From the NCBI RefSeq assembly GCF_018619335.1, contig NZ_JAHHDX010000090.1, forward strand, positions 1-64,000: a stretch of 64,000 nt of DNA, given 5' to 3'. The DNA comes from Alteromonas sp. ALT199. Its GTDB lineage: Bacteria; Pseudomonadota; Gammaproteobacteria; Enterobacterales; Alteromonadaceae. The position numbers and the translations under genes are program-made. This document shows positions 38,674 through 47,420 of the stretch, piece after piece. The notes below the pieces were generated by a model, which had not been told where the DNA came from, did not search any database, and worked only from the letters and a program-made list of their open reading frames with translations. Numbering within the stretch: position 1 is the stretch's first letter; each line of letters begins with the position of its first letter.

Positions 38674-39459
38674 TTATTCAGCAGGAGCTTCAGCTTCAGG
38701 CTTAACCACTTCTAATAGCTCAACATCGAAAACAAGCGTTGAATTAGGTGTAATTGCACCTGTTGAACGCGCGCCGTAAGCGAGCTCTGATGGAATGTGG
38801 AAGCGATATTTCGCGCCTTCTTTCATCAACTGTACGCCTTCAGTCCAGCCCGAAATTACACGGTTAAGTGGGAATTCTGCTGGCTCGCCACGCTTATAAG
38901 ATGAGTCAAACTCTGTACCATCAAGCAAAGTACCGCGATAGTGTACTTTTACCATGTCTGTCGCTTCAGGGCTTGCACCTTCGCCTTCTTCAAGTACTTC
39001 GTACTGAAGACCAGACTCTGTAGTAACCACGCCTTCCTTCTTACCGTTTTCTTCTAGGTAAGCAAGGCCTGCTTCAATATTTTTCTCAGCGGCTTGTTCC
39101 GCCATTTCTTGCTGCTTAGTGCGTAGCACTTCTTCACCTTCTTGAGCGATTTGTTGAATTTGCTCAGGCGTGAACTTAAGGGTGTCGTTTAAACCGTCTT
39201 TAAAGCCTTGTTGTAGCGCATCCTGGTCTAACGTTAAACCAAGCTGCTCTTGCTGTTCGGCACGGTTGCTAACGAACAGACCCATGCTTGCGCCCATGGC
39301 GTAAGCTTGCTTTTGCGTATCTGTCATTTCTTCTGCTGTTACAGCAGATGTTTTTGCACTATCAGCGCTTGTAGAAGCGGCCTCATCAGATGTATTTGGC
39401 TGGCAAGCGAAAAGGCCTAGCGCAGCGATAGTAGATAAGGCAACGAGCGACTTCTGCAT
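38674..39459 (-). CDS. fkpA: FKBP-type peptidyl-prolyl isomerase FkpA, lipoprotein
   Basis: A 261-residue periplasmic folding helper. The inner start at 39459 gives a lipoprotein signal peptide with Cys19 in LGLFACQ; the longer open frame adds 18 codons. The N-terminal dimerisation helices (about 45-140) are followed by an FKBP domain with [20 protein letters not shown] and [17 protein letters not shown], then the [13 protein letters not shown] loop. FkpA is followed in E. coli by slyX in a divergent arrangement; here slyX is two genes away on the other strand. Confidence 0.93.
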   Translation of the reverse strand: MQKSLVALSTIAALGLFACQPNTSDEAASTSADSAKTSAVTAEEMTDTQKQAYAMGASMGLFVSNRAEQQEQLGLTLDQDALQQGFKDGLNDTLKFTPEQIQQIAQEGEEVLRTKQQEMAEQAAEKNIEAGLAYLEENGKKEGVVTTESGLQYEVLEEGEGASPEATDMVKVHYRGTLLDGTEFDSSYKRGEPAEFPLNRVISGWTEGVQLMKEGAKYRFHIPSELAYGARSTGAITPNSTLVFDVELLEVVKPEAEAPAE

Positions 39460-39596
39460 AAAAACGTCTCCATAAATTATTATCATCATGCGTCTATGTC
39501 TATACTGCTGCATCTAAGGCAGTTTGCACGATAGTTAAAGATGCGTGATCCATGCTATGTTAAACGTAGCGTTTACAAAGCGAAACCCATTTGATT

Positions 39597-40589
39597 ATGT
39601 TTAGGCCTCAAATGTTCCATAGAATAGTGTTACTCACCTTACTTATTGGCAATTCCATGGGATGCACTGTCCCTGATACTACGCCAATACAGCAGTGGCG
39701 TCATGTAGAAGAAGGCGCATACGCGGCAGATATATCGACTGACGGCACGTTAGCGGTTGTGTCTGGTGTGAATAACGGTGTAAATGTATGGCGAATCGGA
39801 CAAAGCGAGCCCCTTTACCACTGGAGTCATCAAGGCGAAGGTAACAATTTAGTCATGTCGGTGCACATTAGCGCAGATAAACGTTATGTGGTAACTGCCG
39901 ATCGTGAAGCTTTCGCTTTGTGGAGCCTAGAAACCGGCGAGCCAGAAGGGTTTTGGCGAATAGATGAGTCCTCTATTCGCGATGTGGTCGTCACCAATAA
40001 TGGTAATGGCATACTCGTCGCTCGCTCAAATGGTAAGGTGATGTATTTTGAGCCGCGCACCTCTCGCCGCCTCGAATTCTTCGGGCATCAGGAGAAAGTT
40101 AATTCCATTGATATTTCGCCCAACGGCAAGTTCGCTCTTACCGGTGGTAACGATTATATAGCGTATTTGTGGAGTACAGACACTGGGCAAATCATCCACA
40201 CTTTCACTCACCCTACTCGGGTGACCAAAGTTGCGCTAGATGATGAAGGTCGGTTTGCCTTTACCGCCGACAGTCAAAGTAAGTCGCAAGTATGGAGTGC
40301 GCAAACTGGGCAGCCTGTGACTTCACTCAAGTTTGCCTCTCGTCAAAAGATCTTCACAGATGTCGAGTTTTCAAAAGATGGCCAGCATTTACTTACAGGC
40401 TCCCCAGCCAGGAAGGTTTATCTTTGGAATTTGCAGAGCGGTGAGCAAGAGCAATCGATTCAAGTTGCTTCTAGAGAGTCTATTTCACCGCCAACGGCAG
40501 TTGTTTATGGCGTAGCCTTCCTTCCCAATGATAATATATTGTCTATTAGTAGCAGTGGCCTTGCCGAAGAATGGCACCGAGAGAAATAG
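39597..40589 (+). CDS. WD40-repeat protein, probable lipoprotein
   Basis: A 330-residue protein with an N-terminal signal peptide ending in a lipobox-like GNSMGC, a weak match to the consensus. It has several WD-like repeats: VNVWRIGQ, FALWSLETGEP, YLWSTDTGQI, QVWSAQTGQP and YLWNLQSGEQ, a full seven-bladed propeller being likely. WD40 proteins are scaffolds for protein complexes; a periplasmic one in this position is of unknown function. It starts 10 bases before slyX ends the pair, so the two may be co-transcribed. ATG at 39597 is chosen, an upstream TTG being possible. Confidence 0.75.
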   Translation: MFRPQMFHRIVLLTLLIGNSMGCTVPDTTPIQQWRHVEEGAYAADISTDGTLAVVSGVNNGVNVWRIGQSEPLYHWSHQGEGNNLVMSVHISADKRYVVTADREAFALWSLETGEPEGFWRIDESSIRDVVVTNNGNGILVARSNGKVMYFEPRTSRRLEFFGHQEKVNSIDISPNGKFALTGGNDYIAYLWSTDTGQIIHTFTHPTRVTKVALDDEGRFAFTADSQSKSQVWSAQTGQPVTSLKFASRQKIFTDVEFSKDGQHLLTGSPARKVYLWNLQSGEQEQSIQVASRESISPPTAVVYGVAFLPNDNILSISSSGLAEEWHREK

Positions 40590-40598
40590 AGAATTTAC

Positions 40599-40847
40599 AT
40601 GACAGAGAAAAGCGCTGAGCATTTACAACAGCAAGTAGATAGCGCCAATAGTTATATTGAAGAGCTACAAATGAAAGTAGCCTTTCAAGAGCACACTATC
40701 GAAGCGCTTAATGAAGCGCTAGCTTCACAACAAAAGCAACTCGATGATTTAGCGTTTAAAGTAAGTCACGTAATAGATCGTGTTAAAAGCATAGAACCGT
40801 CTAACATTGCTAAGCAATCAGAAGAGACCCCGCCTCCGCACTATTGA
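40599..40847 (+). CDS. slyX: SlyX-family coiled-coil protein
   Basis: An 82-residue protein, mostly one amphipathic coil (LQQQVDSANSYIEELQMKVA and so on), ending PPPHY as in E. coli SlyX. Function unknown. It lies nine bases after the WD40 gene and near fkpA, as in E. coli. Confidence 0.85.
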   Translation: MTEKSAEHLQQQVDSANSYIEELQMKVAFQEHTIEALNEALASQQKQLDDLAFKVSHVIDRVKSIEPSNIAKQSEETPPPHY

Positions 40848-40890
40848 TTTGAGTCATCCTTGAATGGCTTAGGCGCCACTTTGGTTTAGA

Positions 40891-41073
40891 GGGGCGTCTT
40901 ATAGACAGTACACTCACTTAAAAATCAAGAGTTTATAACCCAAGCTGTAAAAGGCTTCGCGTAGGCACTAGTTTATCTTGTTATGAGTTAGGCTAAGACT
41001 GCATTTATCCTGGCAATTTAATTGAATTACACTTGCGCCCCGATACAAAGGCTTCAGTTAGAGAAGCCTTTTT
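40891..41073 (+). promoter_or_regulatory. Possible attenuator or riboswitch leader upstream of the 52-residue cysteine protein
   Basis: A leader that can fold into two exclusive forms. An intrinsic terminator just upstream of the start (AAAGGCTTC 41047-41055, GAAGCCTTT 41063-41071, then T residues) ends 21 bases before the ATG. A second copy, AAAAGGCTTC at 40949-40958, can pair perfectly over ten bases with 41063-41072 and would break the terminator. GGGGCG at 40891-40896 can also pair with CGCCCC at 41036-41041 to close the structure. This is the architecture of an attenuator; I cannot assign it to a known riboswitch class. Confidence 0.4.
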
Positions 41074-41093
41074 ACTATTTAAGAGAGAACATT

Positions 41094-41252
41094 ATGAGTG
41101 ATTTTGATATGGATGCGTTTGACAGCATCGATTTTAACTCAGTTGAGCAGTCAGTAGCCGAAAAGCAGGCTGAAAAAGACAAGCAAGAAAGCCAGGAAAT
41201 TGAAGGCATGCGCGACGGTGCCAACGATTGTGGTGATAGCTGTACCATATAA
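41094..41252 (+). CDS. Very small acidic protein with a C-terminal CxxxC
   Basis: A 52-residue protein, strongly acidic in its N-terminal half, with an Asp/Ser-rich start (DFDMDAFDSIDF), a coil-like middle rich in Lys, Gln and Glu, and a C-terminus ending DCGDSCTI with two cysteines three residues apart, which could bind metal or form a disulfide. I do not recognise a family. The start at 41094 has an AAGAGAG ribosome site; the frame is open 24 codons further upstream but that part would lie across the leader hairpin and is rejected. Confidence 0.55.
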   Translation: MSDFDMDAFDSIDFNSVEQSVAEKQAEKDKQESQEIEGMRDGANDCGDSCTI

Positions 41253-41283
41253 AACTCAGCTAAACCGGTAGGGCTCTTGCAGA

Positions 41284-41340
41284 GCCCTTAGCGGTTAAGT
41301 TAGCCCTCAGCGGCTAAAAAAGCCCTTAGCCGTGTAAATA
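41284..41340. repeat. Three tandem 19-base degenerate repeats
   Basis: GCCCTTAGCGG (41284), GCCCTCAGCGG (41303) and GCCCTTAGCCG (41322) recur at exactly 19-base spacing, each followed by an A-rich tail. The repeats also allow alternative hairpins (for example CGGCTAA 41311-41317 with TTAGCCG 41326-41332). It lies between the 52-residue gene and the DUF748 gene. Confidence 0.6.
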
Positions 41341-41352
41341 ACTCGACGCTTT

Positions 41353-42462
41353 TTAGTTGGCCCCTTCAGGGGTTTCCAGTCTGTCTAACTCCAATCTGTC
41401 AAGCTCTACACTTTCCTCTACATCACCTTGAAATGCTTTAATAAATGCGTTTTTTAATATCGCCGTAAATGCATCCCAAGTCTGTGTTTCTGGGCTAGAT
41501 AAATCGCCCTCAATAGGAATACGTGTGGCAATTTGGTCTTGGCTTTGGTTTTCAAACAGTTCAGTGACAAACGCGGAAATCGCTTCAATACTGCCTTCAA
41601 TAAAACCGTCTCCGTCACGTTCAATGTCGCCTTTCCAAGAAAATACTTCAACGTTATGCAAAATGGGTTTTACATAACCTTTTACTTGTCCTTCGTTAGA
41701 CGCGACTTCGGCCGCAAGCGTGAGGGTTCCTGCTTCTAAGTCAAAGGGGGCATAGGTATCAAGCAAATTTTTAAAATTCACCAGACCAACGTTGTCAGCT
41801 TGAATGTCTAGGTCAAAGGTAGGGGCTTTGGTTGCAGGGTTAAGTTTAGCGTTTAACGAAATAGTACCTTGCTCTGCGGTTTGGCCTTTCGCTGTCGCTG
41901 TCGCTACGCGCGTATCTGATAAATCGTCACTATTAACCAAATTATTCAATTCAAGCTGAATATCGTGTAGCGCAATGTCGATAGCCGGAGAGGTATCAGG
42001 GTTGTGAAAAGCAATTTTCCCTTCGTTAATGGTGAGTTTGTCTATGCGTAACGGGAACAATTGGTCAGCAATAGACAACCAATTTTCGTTCTTACCTGAC
42101 TGACTTTTCTCTTCTGTATTTCCGTCTACAAAATTGATTTCGGGAGAATTTACCACCACCCTGCCAACGGCTGCACCTTTAAAAAGCTGTGACCAGGAAA
42201 GCGTAAACTCTACATAGTCAGCTTTAAACAATGGCTTATCTATTTGTCCATTCGCTTTGTATAGCAATACAGATTCTAAGCTGTAGGCACCTCGCCACAG
42301 CATTAAATCGACATCGCCCACTCGACCATTGTATTGGTCCGATTGACTTAATGTGTTGTTAATGTATGTGGCTGCGGCATAAGGAAGGTACAACCTAAAT
42401 GCGACGAGCATGATCAATAGCCCTGCTACCACATAGCAAAATCGTTTTTTAGCGTGCTTCAT
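41353..42462 (-). CDS. DUF748/AsmA-like domain protein
   Basis: A 369-residue protein with one N-terminal membrane helix (10-31) and a long beta-rich region typical of DUF748/AsmA-like proteins (for instance WSQLFKGAAVGRVVVNSPEI and DIALHDIQLELNNL). Such proteins sit in the periplasm and are linked to lipid transport or outer-membrane biogenesis. The last 15 residues are a Glu/Asp/Leu-rich repeat (ELDRLELDRLE). Alone in its operon. Confidence 0.8.
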   Translation of the reverse strand: MKHAKKRFCYVVAGLLIMLVAFRLYLPYAAATYINNTLSQSDQYNGRVGDVDLMLWRGAYSLESVLLYKANGQIDKPLFKADYVEFTLSWSQLFKGAAVGRVVVNSPEINFVDGNTEEKSQSGKNENWLSIADQLFPLRIDKLTINEGKIAFHNPDTSPAIDIALHDIQLELNNLVNSDDLSDTRVATATAKGQTAEQGTISLNAKLNPATKAPTFDLDIQADNVGLVNFKNLLDTYAPFDLEAGTLTLAAEVASNEGQVKGYVKPILHNVEVFSWKGDIERDGDGFIEGSIEAISAFVTELFENQSQDQIATRIPIEGDLSSPETQTWDAFTAILKNAFIKAFQGDVEESVELDRLELDRLETPEGAN

Positions 42463-42566
42463 ATTTCACTCCTTAAGAGAAGGAAATACAAAAAACATGC
42501 CTTGATGAGCGCTGTTGTTCGTTACGAGTAATGAACAAGGCTGGCGCGGAGTGCAGAGGAGGTTTT

Positions 42567-42607
42567 AAAAAGCCTGAGTACAGTGTGGTGAGGCACTACA
42601 CAGGCTT
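42567..42607 (-). terminator. Intrinsic terminator of yheV
   Basis: On the minus strand, AAGCCTG (42601-42607 complement) pairs with CAGGCTT (42570-42576 complement) around an inner stem, followed by TTTTT. It ends the yheV transcript. Confidence 0.75.
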
Positions 42608-42641
42608 AACAGTAAGATTTACTTAACAGTGAGTAGGAATG

Positions 42642-42848
42642 CTAGTGAGGTTTGAAGATACCAATCACATTTTCGTTAGAACGAGTGGCGGCACTGACGT
42701 TTTCGTCGGTTTGCGCTTCATTGTAACCACACGCTACGCATTCCAGCTTTTCCACGTTGTTTTCATAATACAACGAAATCGTATCTAGCTCTTGGCATTT
42801 TGGGCACGTAGCACCTGCTACAAAGCGGCGTTTTACACGTTTTGACAT
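42642..42848 (-). CDS. yheV: YheV-family small zinc-ribbon protein
   Basis: A 68-residue protein with two CxxC pairs (CPKC and CVACG) that form a zinc ribbon. It begins MSKRVKRRFVAGATCP as in other YheV proteins; function unknown. The frame is open 16 codons further upstream, but the inner ATG fits the family. It diverges from yheS, keeping the E. coli neighbourhood (without kefBG). Confidence 0.85.
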   Translation of the reverse strand: MSKRVKRRFVAGATCPKCQELDTISLYYENNVEKLECVACGYNEAQTDENVSAATRSNENVIGIFKPH

Positions 42849-42966
42849 ACATACACCTTTGGGGAATTTCGCCGTTATTATACCTTGAATTGGCAAGTGT
42901 TGATCAGCTTTTACCTTAAGTTTTTGATACTATACGCGCCTTAGATTGTTCCATCACAGGTTACTC

Positions 42967-44919
42967 ATGATTAAGCTTTCAAATGTTTCGCTACTTCGCG
43001 GCCGCAAAATGCTGCTAGAAGAGGCGTCGGCACAGGTTTTTCCAGGTCACAAAGTGGCGCTTATTGGCAGCAATGGCTGCGGAAAGTCCACGCTTTTTGC
43101 ATTGCTGCGCAGTGAGTTGAGCGTCGATGCTGGAGATTGCAGCGTACCCAGTGATTGGCGAATTGTGAGCGTGGCCCAGGAAACGCCAGCAACTAATCGA
43201 ACTGCGATAGAGTATGTGATAGACGGTGACAAACACTTACGTGATTTACAGGCTAAGCTAGACGCGGCTGAAAAAAGCGGCGACGGTGTAAAGATCGGCC
43301 AAATTCACGGGCAGCTAGAGCAAGCCGGTGCTTACGATGTGGAATCCCGTGCAGCGACCATTCTGTCGGGTCTTGGATTCACTAACGTGCAGTTAAGCGC
43401 GCCAGTGAGTGACTTTTCAGGTGGTTGGCGTATGCGCTTGAATCTTGCCCAAGCACTGCTTTGCCCATCAGACCTGCTGCTGCTCGATGAACCCACTAAC
43501 CACTTAGACTTAGATGCCGTTATTTGGCTAGAGAAATGGTTACAACGCTATGCAGGCACGTTGTTGCTGATCTCTCACGATAAAGCCTTTATCGACAATA
43601 CCGTTGCGCAAATTATCAGTGTTGAGCAACAAAAACTTGTTACTTATACAGGTAACTATTCGTCTTACGAAACCCAGCGTGCTGAGCGCATGCGCCTGCA
43701 AAATATTGAATATGAAAAGCAGCAGCAAAAGGTAGCGCACCTCAACTCGTTTATTACGCGGTTTAAAGCCAAGGCTAGTAAAGCAAAACAAGCGCAAAGT
43801 CGTATTAAGCAGCTAGAGAAAATGGAAACGTTAATGCCAGCTCACATGGCTAGCCCGTTTAGTTTTTCCTTTGCTCCGCCATCAGCGCTTCCTAACCCAT
43901 TGGTTCAAATGGAAAAGATACAGCTGGGGTACGATGACCATATTGTTCTTCAACAGGTAAAGCTAAATTTAGTACCCGGTAGTCGAATTGGACTTCTGGG
44001 AAGAAACGGTCAAGGTAAGTCAACGTTAATCAAGCTATTAGCGGGCGTACATGCGCCCAAGCAAGGTATTTTTAATACGGCTAAGGGTCTTAAAATTGGC
44101 TATTTCGCGCAGCACCAGTTAGAAACACTAGACGCTAACGCCACACCCCTTTTACATTTGCAGCGCATTGACGAAAAAGCCACTGAGCAGCAGCTTCGCG
44201 ATTATCTGGGCGGATTTGGCTTCAACGGTGATGAAGCGCTTGCTCCGGTAGCACCTATGTCAGGTGGCGAAAAAGCACGCTTGGTATTGGCATTGATTGT
44301 TTATCAGAAACCTAATTTATTGCTGCTGGATGAGCCTACCAACCATCTAGATTTAGAAATGCGCCATGCGCTGAATATTGCCCTACAAGGTTTTGAAGGG
44401 GCTATGGTACTGGTATCGCATGACCGCTTCTTACTTTCCTCGGTTTGTGAAGATTTCTATTTGGTAGATAGCGGTGAAGTAGAGCCATTTAAAGGCGACC
44501 TAGACGATTATCGCGACTGGATTTTAAAACAGCAGGCGGCGGAAAAAGCCAGGGCCAACAGCGATGCTAAAAACGAAGCGCAGCAAGAGGCAGGAGCGCA
44601 CAGTAAGCCGGAACGTAAGTTAGATCGTAAAGAAGAAAAGCGCCGTGAAGCCGAGTTCAGACAAAGCGTTGCGCCGCTTAAAAAAGCCATCGAAAAACAC
44701 GAAAAAGCTATGGAAAAATGCAGCACTGCATTGGGTGAAGTGGAATCATCTCTTTCTGATACTTCCCTTTACAGCGACGACAAAAAAGCGGAGTTGATGA
44801 GCTTGCTCGATAAGCAAACTCAGCTTAAGCAACAGCTTGAAGAGGAAGAGATGGCATGGCTAGAAGCCCAAGAGCAAATAGAGTTAAAACGAGAAGAGTA
44901 TGACAATGCCAGCGCCTAA
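42967..44919 (+). CDS. yheS: ABC-F ATPase YheS
   Basis: A 650-residue ABC-F protein with two nucleotide-binding domains and no membrane segments. Walker A motifs are GSNGCGKST and GRNGQGKST; the signature sequences are FSGGWRMRLNLAQALL and MSGGEKARLVLALIV; Walker B ends LLLLDEPTNHLDL twice. A linker between the domains (about 220-300) and a charged C-terminal coiled coil follow. ABC-F proteins act on the ribosome; YheS is probably a translation factor rather than an antibiotic-resistance one. It overlaps the next gene by 20 bases. Confidence 0.95.
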   Translation: MIKLSNVSLLRGRKMLLEEASAQVFPGHKVALIGSNGCGKSTLFALLRSELSVDAGDCSVPSDWRIVSVAQETPATNRTAIEYVIDGDKHLRDLQAKLDAAEKSGDGVKIGQIHGQLEQAGAYDVESRAATILSGLGFTNVQLSAPVSDFSGGWRMRLNLAQALLCPSDLLLLDEPTNHLDLDAVIWLEKWLQRYAGTLLLISHDKAFIDNTVAQIISVEQQKLVTYTGNYSSYETQRAERMRLQNIEYEKQQQKVAHLNSFITRFKAKASKAKQAQSRIKQLEKMETLMPAHMASPFSFSFAPPSALPNPLVQMEKIQLGYDDHIVLQQVKLNLVPGSRIGLLGRNGQGKSTLIKLLAGVHAPKQGIFNTAKGLKIGYFAQHQLETLDANATPLLHLQRIDEKATEQQLRDYLGGFGFNGDEALAPVAPMSGGEKARLVLALIVYQKPNLLLLDEPTNHLDLEMRHALNIALQGFEGAMVLVSHDRFLLSSVCEDFYLVDSGEVEPFKGDLDDYRDWILKQQAAEKARANSDAKNEAQQEAGAHSKPERKLDRKEEKRREAEFRQSVAPLKKAIEKHEKAMEKCSTALGEVESSLSDTSLYSDDKKAELMSLLDKQTQLKQQLEEEEMAWLEAQEQIELKREEYDNASA

Positions 44920-45406
44920 TATTGAAAGCAGTGTGTTTTGGGAGTACAGCGTGTCTCGCTACACGAAAGGCGATATGGCACCACTAGCGCTTTTACTCCA
45001 AGACAACCACAAGGTGAATGTAAACGTTCTCTTGCTGATTTGTTGGTGTTTAGAGAATAATGTCATTATAAATTTGCCTCAGCTTAAAGCGGTTATAGCG
45101 GCATCAACGCCAAGTGATGAAAAGTTAAAGCTGCATCGTGAGAAGCGCAAAGCAGCAAGCCCTGACAAAGGTGGTGAGCAAGCGGCCTACGATGCGCTTA
45201 AAGAGCAAGAATTAGCGCTTGAAAGGCAGCAGCAGCAAGACATCGTTGCGTCTTTTAATGAGCAGGCGGTTACGCACTTGGGTCAGCAAACGCCGTCGGC
45301 GAACGTGTTTAACGCGTCTATCGCTGCGTTTATAAATGCGTATGGACTGCGCGACGACAACGATGCGCGCCAGTTAGTGAGCCTTGTGGTTAATCAATTA
45401 TCGTAA
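44900..45406 (+). CDS. DUF2390/TIGR02444 family protein
   Basis: A 168-residue protein beginning MTMPAPNIESSVFWEYSVSR, in the family TIGR02444/DUF2390 that in gammaproteobacteria often sits between yheS and yheT. Function unknown. It overlaps yheS by 20 bases and precedes yheT by 20, so the four genes form one operon. Confidence 0.78.
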   Translation: MTMPAPNIESSVFWEYSVSRYTKGDMAPLALLLQDNHKVNVNVLLLICWCLENNVIINLPQLKAVIAASTPSDEKLKLHREKRKAASPDKGGEQAAYDALKEQELALERQQQQDIVASFNEQAVTHLGQQTPSANVFNASIAAFINAYGLRDDNDARQLVSLVVNQLS

Positions 45407-45426
45407 AAACACAATAAGAAAATATA

Positions 45427-46461
45427 ATGAGCAAATCAGCGCTATCACATGGAAAGATAATAAAAAGTAGCTTTAAGGTGCCGGGATGGGCAAAGAACCG
45501 TCACGTGCAAACTATATGGCCGCGTTTTATTCAAAAGCGTTTGCCTTTGTCTTACGACATGGAGCGACTAACCTTACCGGACGAGGATTTCGTTGATGTT
45601 GCGTGGGGCCCTAAACCCCAAGAAACGTCAGGGATAGTGGTAATGTTTCACGGCTTAGAAGGCAGCATTAAGTCGCACTACGCGAATGATATGATGGCCC
45701 AATTGTCTGTGAATGGTTGGCAGGTGGTGATGATGCACTATCGCGGCTGTAGTGGCGTTCCAAACCTTAAAGCTCGTGCATACCATAGCGGTGAAACAGA
45801 AGATCCCAGCTTTTTTTTAGAGTGGCTACACAATAAATTTCCACGTATTCCCAAGGTCGCCATTGGCTTTTCACTTGGCGGTAATATGCTGTTGAAACTA
45901 TTGGGTGAAAACCCTGCACAAAAGTGGCTGAAGGCGGCGGTTGCCATTTCTTCTCCACTTAAACTATCCGAGTGCGCAAAGTCAATTAATCAGGGTTTTT
46001 CGCGAGTATATCAAAAGTATTTACTTACTAGCATGAAAGACACTTTGCGCAAGAAGATGGAATACATTGATTACCGCAAGCTTATTCAGCTTACAAAAAG
46101 TGATGTGGAAGGCATTACAAGCTTTACCCAATTTGATGAAAAAATCACAGCTCCCCTTCACGGTTTTGTAGACGCGCAAGATTACTATGAAAAGTGCAGC
46201 GCGTATCACTTTTTAAGCGCGATTCACTGCCCCACGCTTATATTGCATAGCATCGACGACCCTTTTATGAATCACTTAATTGTGCCAAAAGAAGAGGAGC
46301 TTGCGCGCAACGTCACCGTAGAATTGAGCGAACGGGGCGGCCACGTTGGCTTCATGCAGGGCTCGATATTAAACCCGAAAGTTTGGCTGCACGAGCGCGT
46401 AAAGCGCTTTGTTAGTGAAGCGTTACCGGTAAACTCAACCTGTGGTTATGTCAGTCGCTAA
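45427..46461 (+). CDS. yheT: YheT family alpha/beta-hydrolase
   Basis: A 344-residue hydrolase. The nucleophile motif is GFSLGGN, the HG oxyanion sequence FHGLEGS, and the late Asp and His appear as HSIDDPFM and RGGHVGFM. It belongs to the YheT/EMB8 group, which includes esterases acting on medium-chain lipids; the true substrate is unknown. Third gene in the yheS operon. Confidence 0.9.
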   Translation: MSKSALSHGKIIKSSFKVPGWAKNRHVQTIWPRFIQKRLPLSYDMERLTLPDEDFVDVAWGPKPQETSGIVVMFHGLEGSIKSHYANDMMAQLSVNGWQVVMMHYRGCSGVPNLKARAYHSGETEDPSFFLEWLHNKFPRIPKVAIGFSLGGNMLLKLLGENPAQKWLKAAVAISSPLKLSECAKSINQGFSRVYQKYLLTSMKDTLRKKMEYIDYRKLIQLTKSDVEGITSFTQFDEKITAPLHGFVDAQDYYEKCSAYHFLSAIHCPTLILHSIDDPFMNHLIVPKEEELARNVTVELSERGGHVGFMQGSILNPKVWLHERVKRFVSEALPVNSTCGYVSR

Positions 46462-46517
46462 TACCGCGGTGACATTGGTGCCATTTAAGTTTTATAGAAC
46501 GTTTTCCAGGAGTGTGA

Positions 46518-46751
46518 ATGATAATTCCCATCGACGCGCTAGAAGCCGACACGCTTTATAGTTTGGCTGAATCTTTTGTATTGCGTGAAGGCACCGATTA
46601 TGGCGCTGAGGAAGTTGAGCTAGAAGTAAAAGTGCAGCAAGTGCTAGACAGGCTAAAGTCAGGTGAGGCAGTACTGGTATACTCAGAGCTTCACGAAAGT
46701 GTGGATATAAAAAGAAAAGAAGATATTGAGCCCAGCGACACGGCTGAATAG
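46518..46751 (+). CDS. yheU: YheU family protein (UPF0270)
   Basis: A 77-residue protein beginning [20 protein letters not shown] and containing the family's EGTDYGAEE segment. Function unknown. It is the last gene of the yheS-yheT-yheU block, separated by 56 bases from yheT. Confidence 0.88.
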   Translation: MIIPIDALEADTLYSLAESFVLREGTDYGAEEVELEVKVQQVLDRLKSGEAVLVYSELHESVDIKRKEDIEPSDTAE

Positions 46752-46799
46752 AAATTGAAGCGAAAGAATAACAGTCTTCTTAAAATGTAGACACAAAAA

Positions 46800-46821
46800 A
46801 GCCGGGTCGAGCAACCCGGCT
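46800..46821 (-). terminator. Intrinsic terminator of the barrel protein gene
   Basis: GCCGGGT (46801-46807) pairs with ACCCGGC (46814-46820) with a loop of six; on the minus strand TTTTTT follows. It lies 20 bases after the stop of the outer-membrane protein gene. Confidence 0.93.
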
Positions 46822-46843
46822 ACCTACCTGAGGAGAGGAAGGC

Positions 46844-47398
46844 TTAAAACGCGTAGCGTGCAGTTACCTGCATAATGTCTAGATCATCAATGATTCTGTA
46901 GTTTGCACCTACAGCCCATTGTGGTGTGATGTAGTAGTTAGCGCCCACTCTAAATGTTGCTTCACCGTCATCTACGTCGTAGTAACCCACCTCACCAGCA
47001 AGTTCTACCTGCTCTGTAATCATTGAGCGAAGACCTGCATTAATGCTGTAACCAGTCTCGTCATCTACGTCACCATCAATACGCTCTAGGTTCGCACCGA
47101 AGTAGGCATCTGTAGTGGCATTTACAGGTAAACGGTAACCTGCACCTAGTGTCAGCATATCAAAGTCGAAGTTGCCTTCTTCAAAAAAGCTGTACTCACC
47201 GTTTAGGTACCAGTTGCTGTTTAAGAGGTACTTACCATTAACCGTTAAGCCGTCTGGTTCGAAAGACTCGTTGTCGTCAAAGTCCATTTTGGTGTAACCA
47301 CCTTCTACGTAACGCCAGTCTGGCTTGTCGGCCATTGCTGTAAGAGGAAGTGTTGCCGCAGTAAGTGCCGCTGCAATAAGTGTGAATGATTTACGCAT
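46844..47398 (-). CDS. Outer-membrane beta-barrel protein
   Basis: A 184-residue protein with a signal peptide (1-23, ending TAMA) and alternating beta strands with aromatic ends typical of small barrels: WRYVEGGYTKMDF, NWYLNGEYSFFEEG, VELAGEVGYYDV and the C-terminal YITPQWAVGANYRI. It ends in phenylalanine (TARYAF), the barrel assembly signature recognised by BAM. It resembles eight-stranded OmpW/Ail-type or uncharacterised small porins; function unknown. The AAGGAG ribosome site lies eight bases upstream, and a structured region lies beyond it. Confidence 0.85.
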   Translation of the reverse strand: MRKSFTLIAAALTAATLPLTAMADKPDWRYVEGGYTKMDFDDNESFEPDGLTVNGKYLLNSNWYLNGEYSFFEEGNFDFDMLTLGAGYRLPVNATTDAYFGANLERIDGDVDDETGYSINAGLRSMITEQVELAGEVGYYDVDDGEATFRVGANYYITPQWAVGANYRIIDDLDIMQVTARYAF

Positions 47399-47420
47399 GT
47401 GATAACTCCTTAGTATGTTC

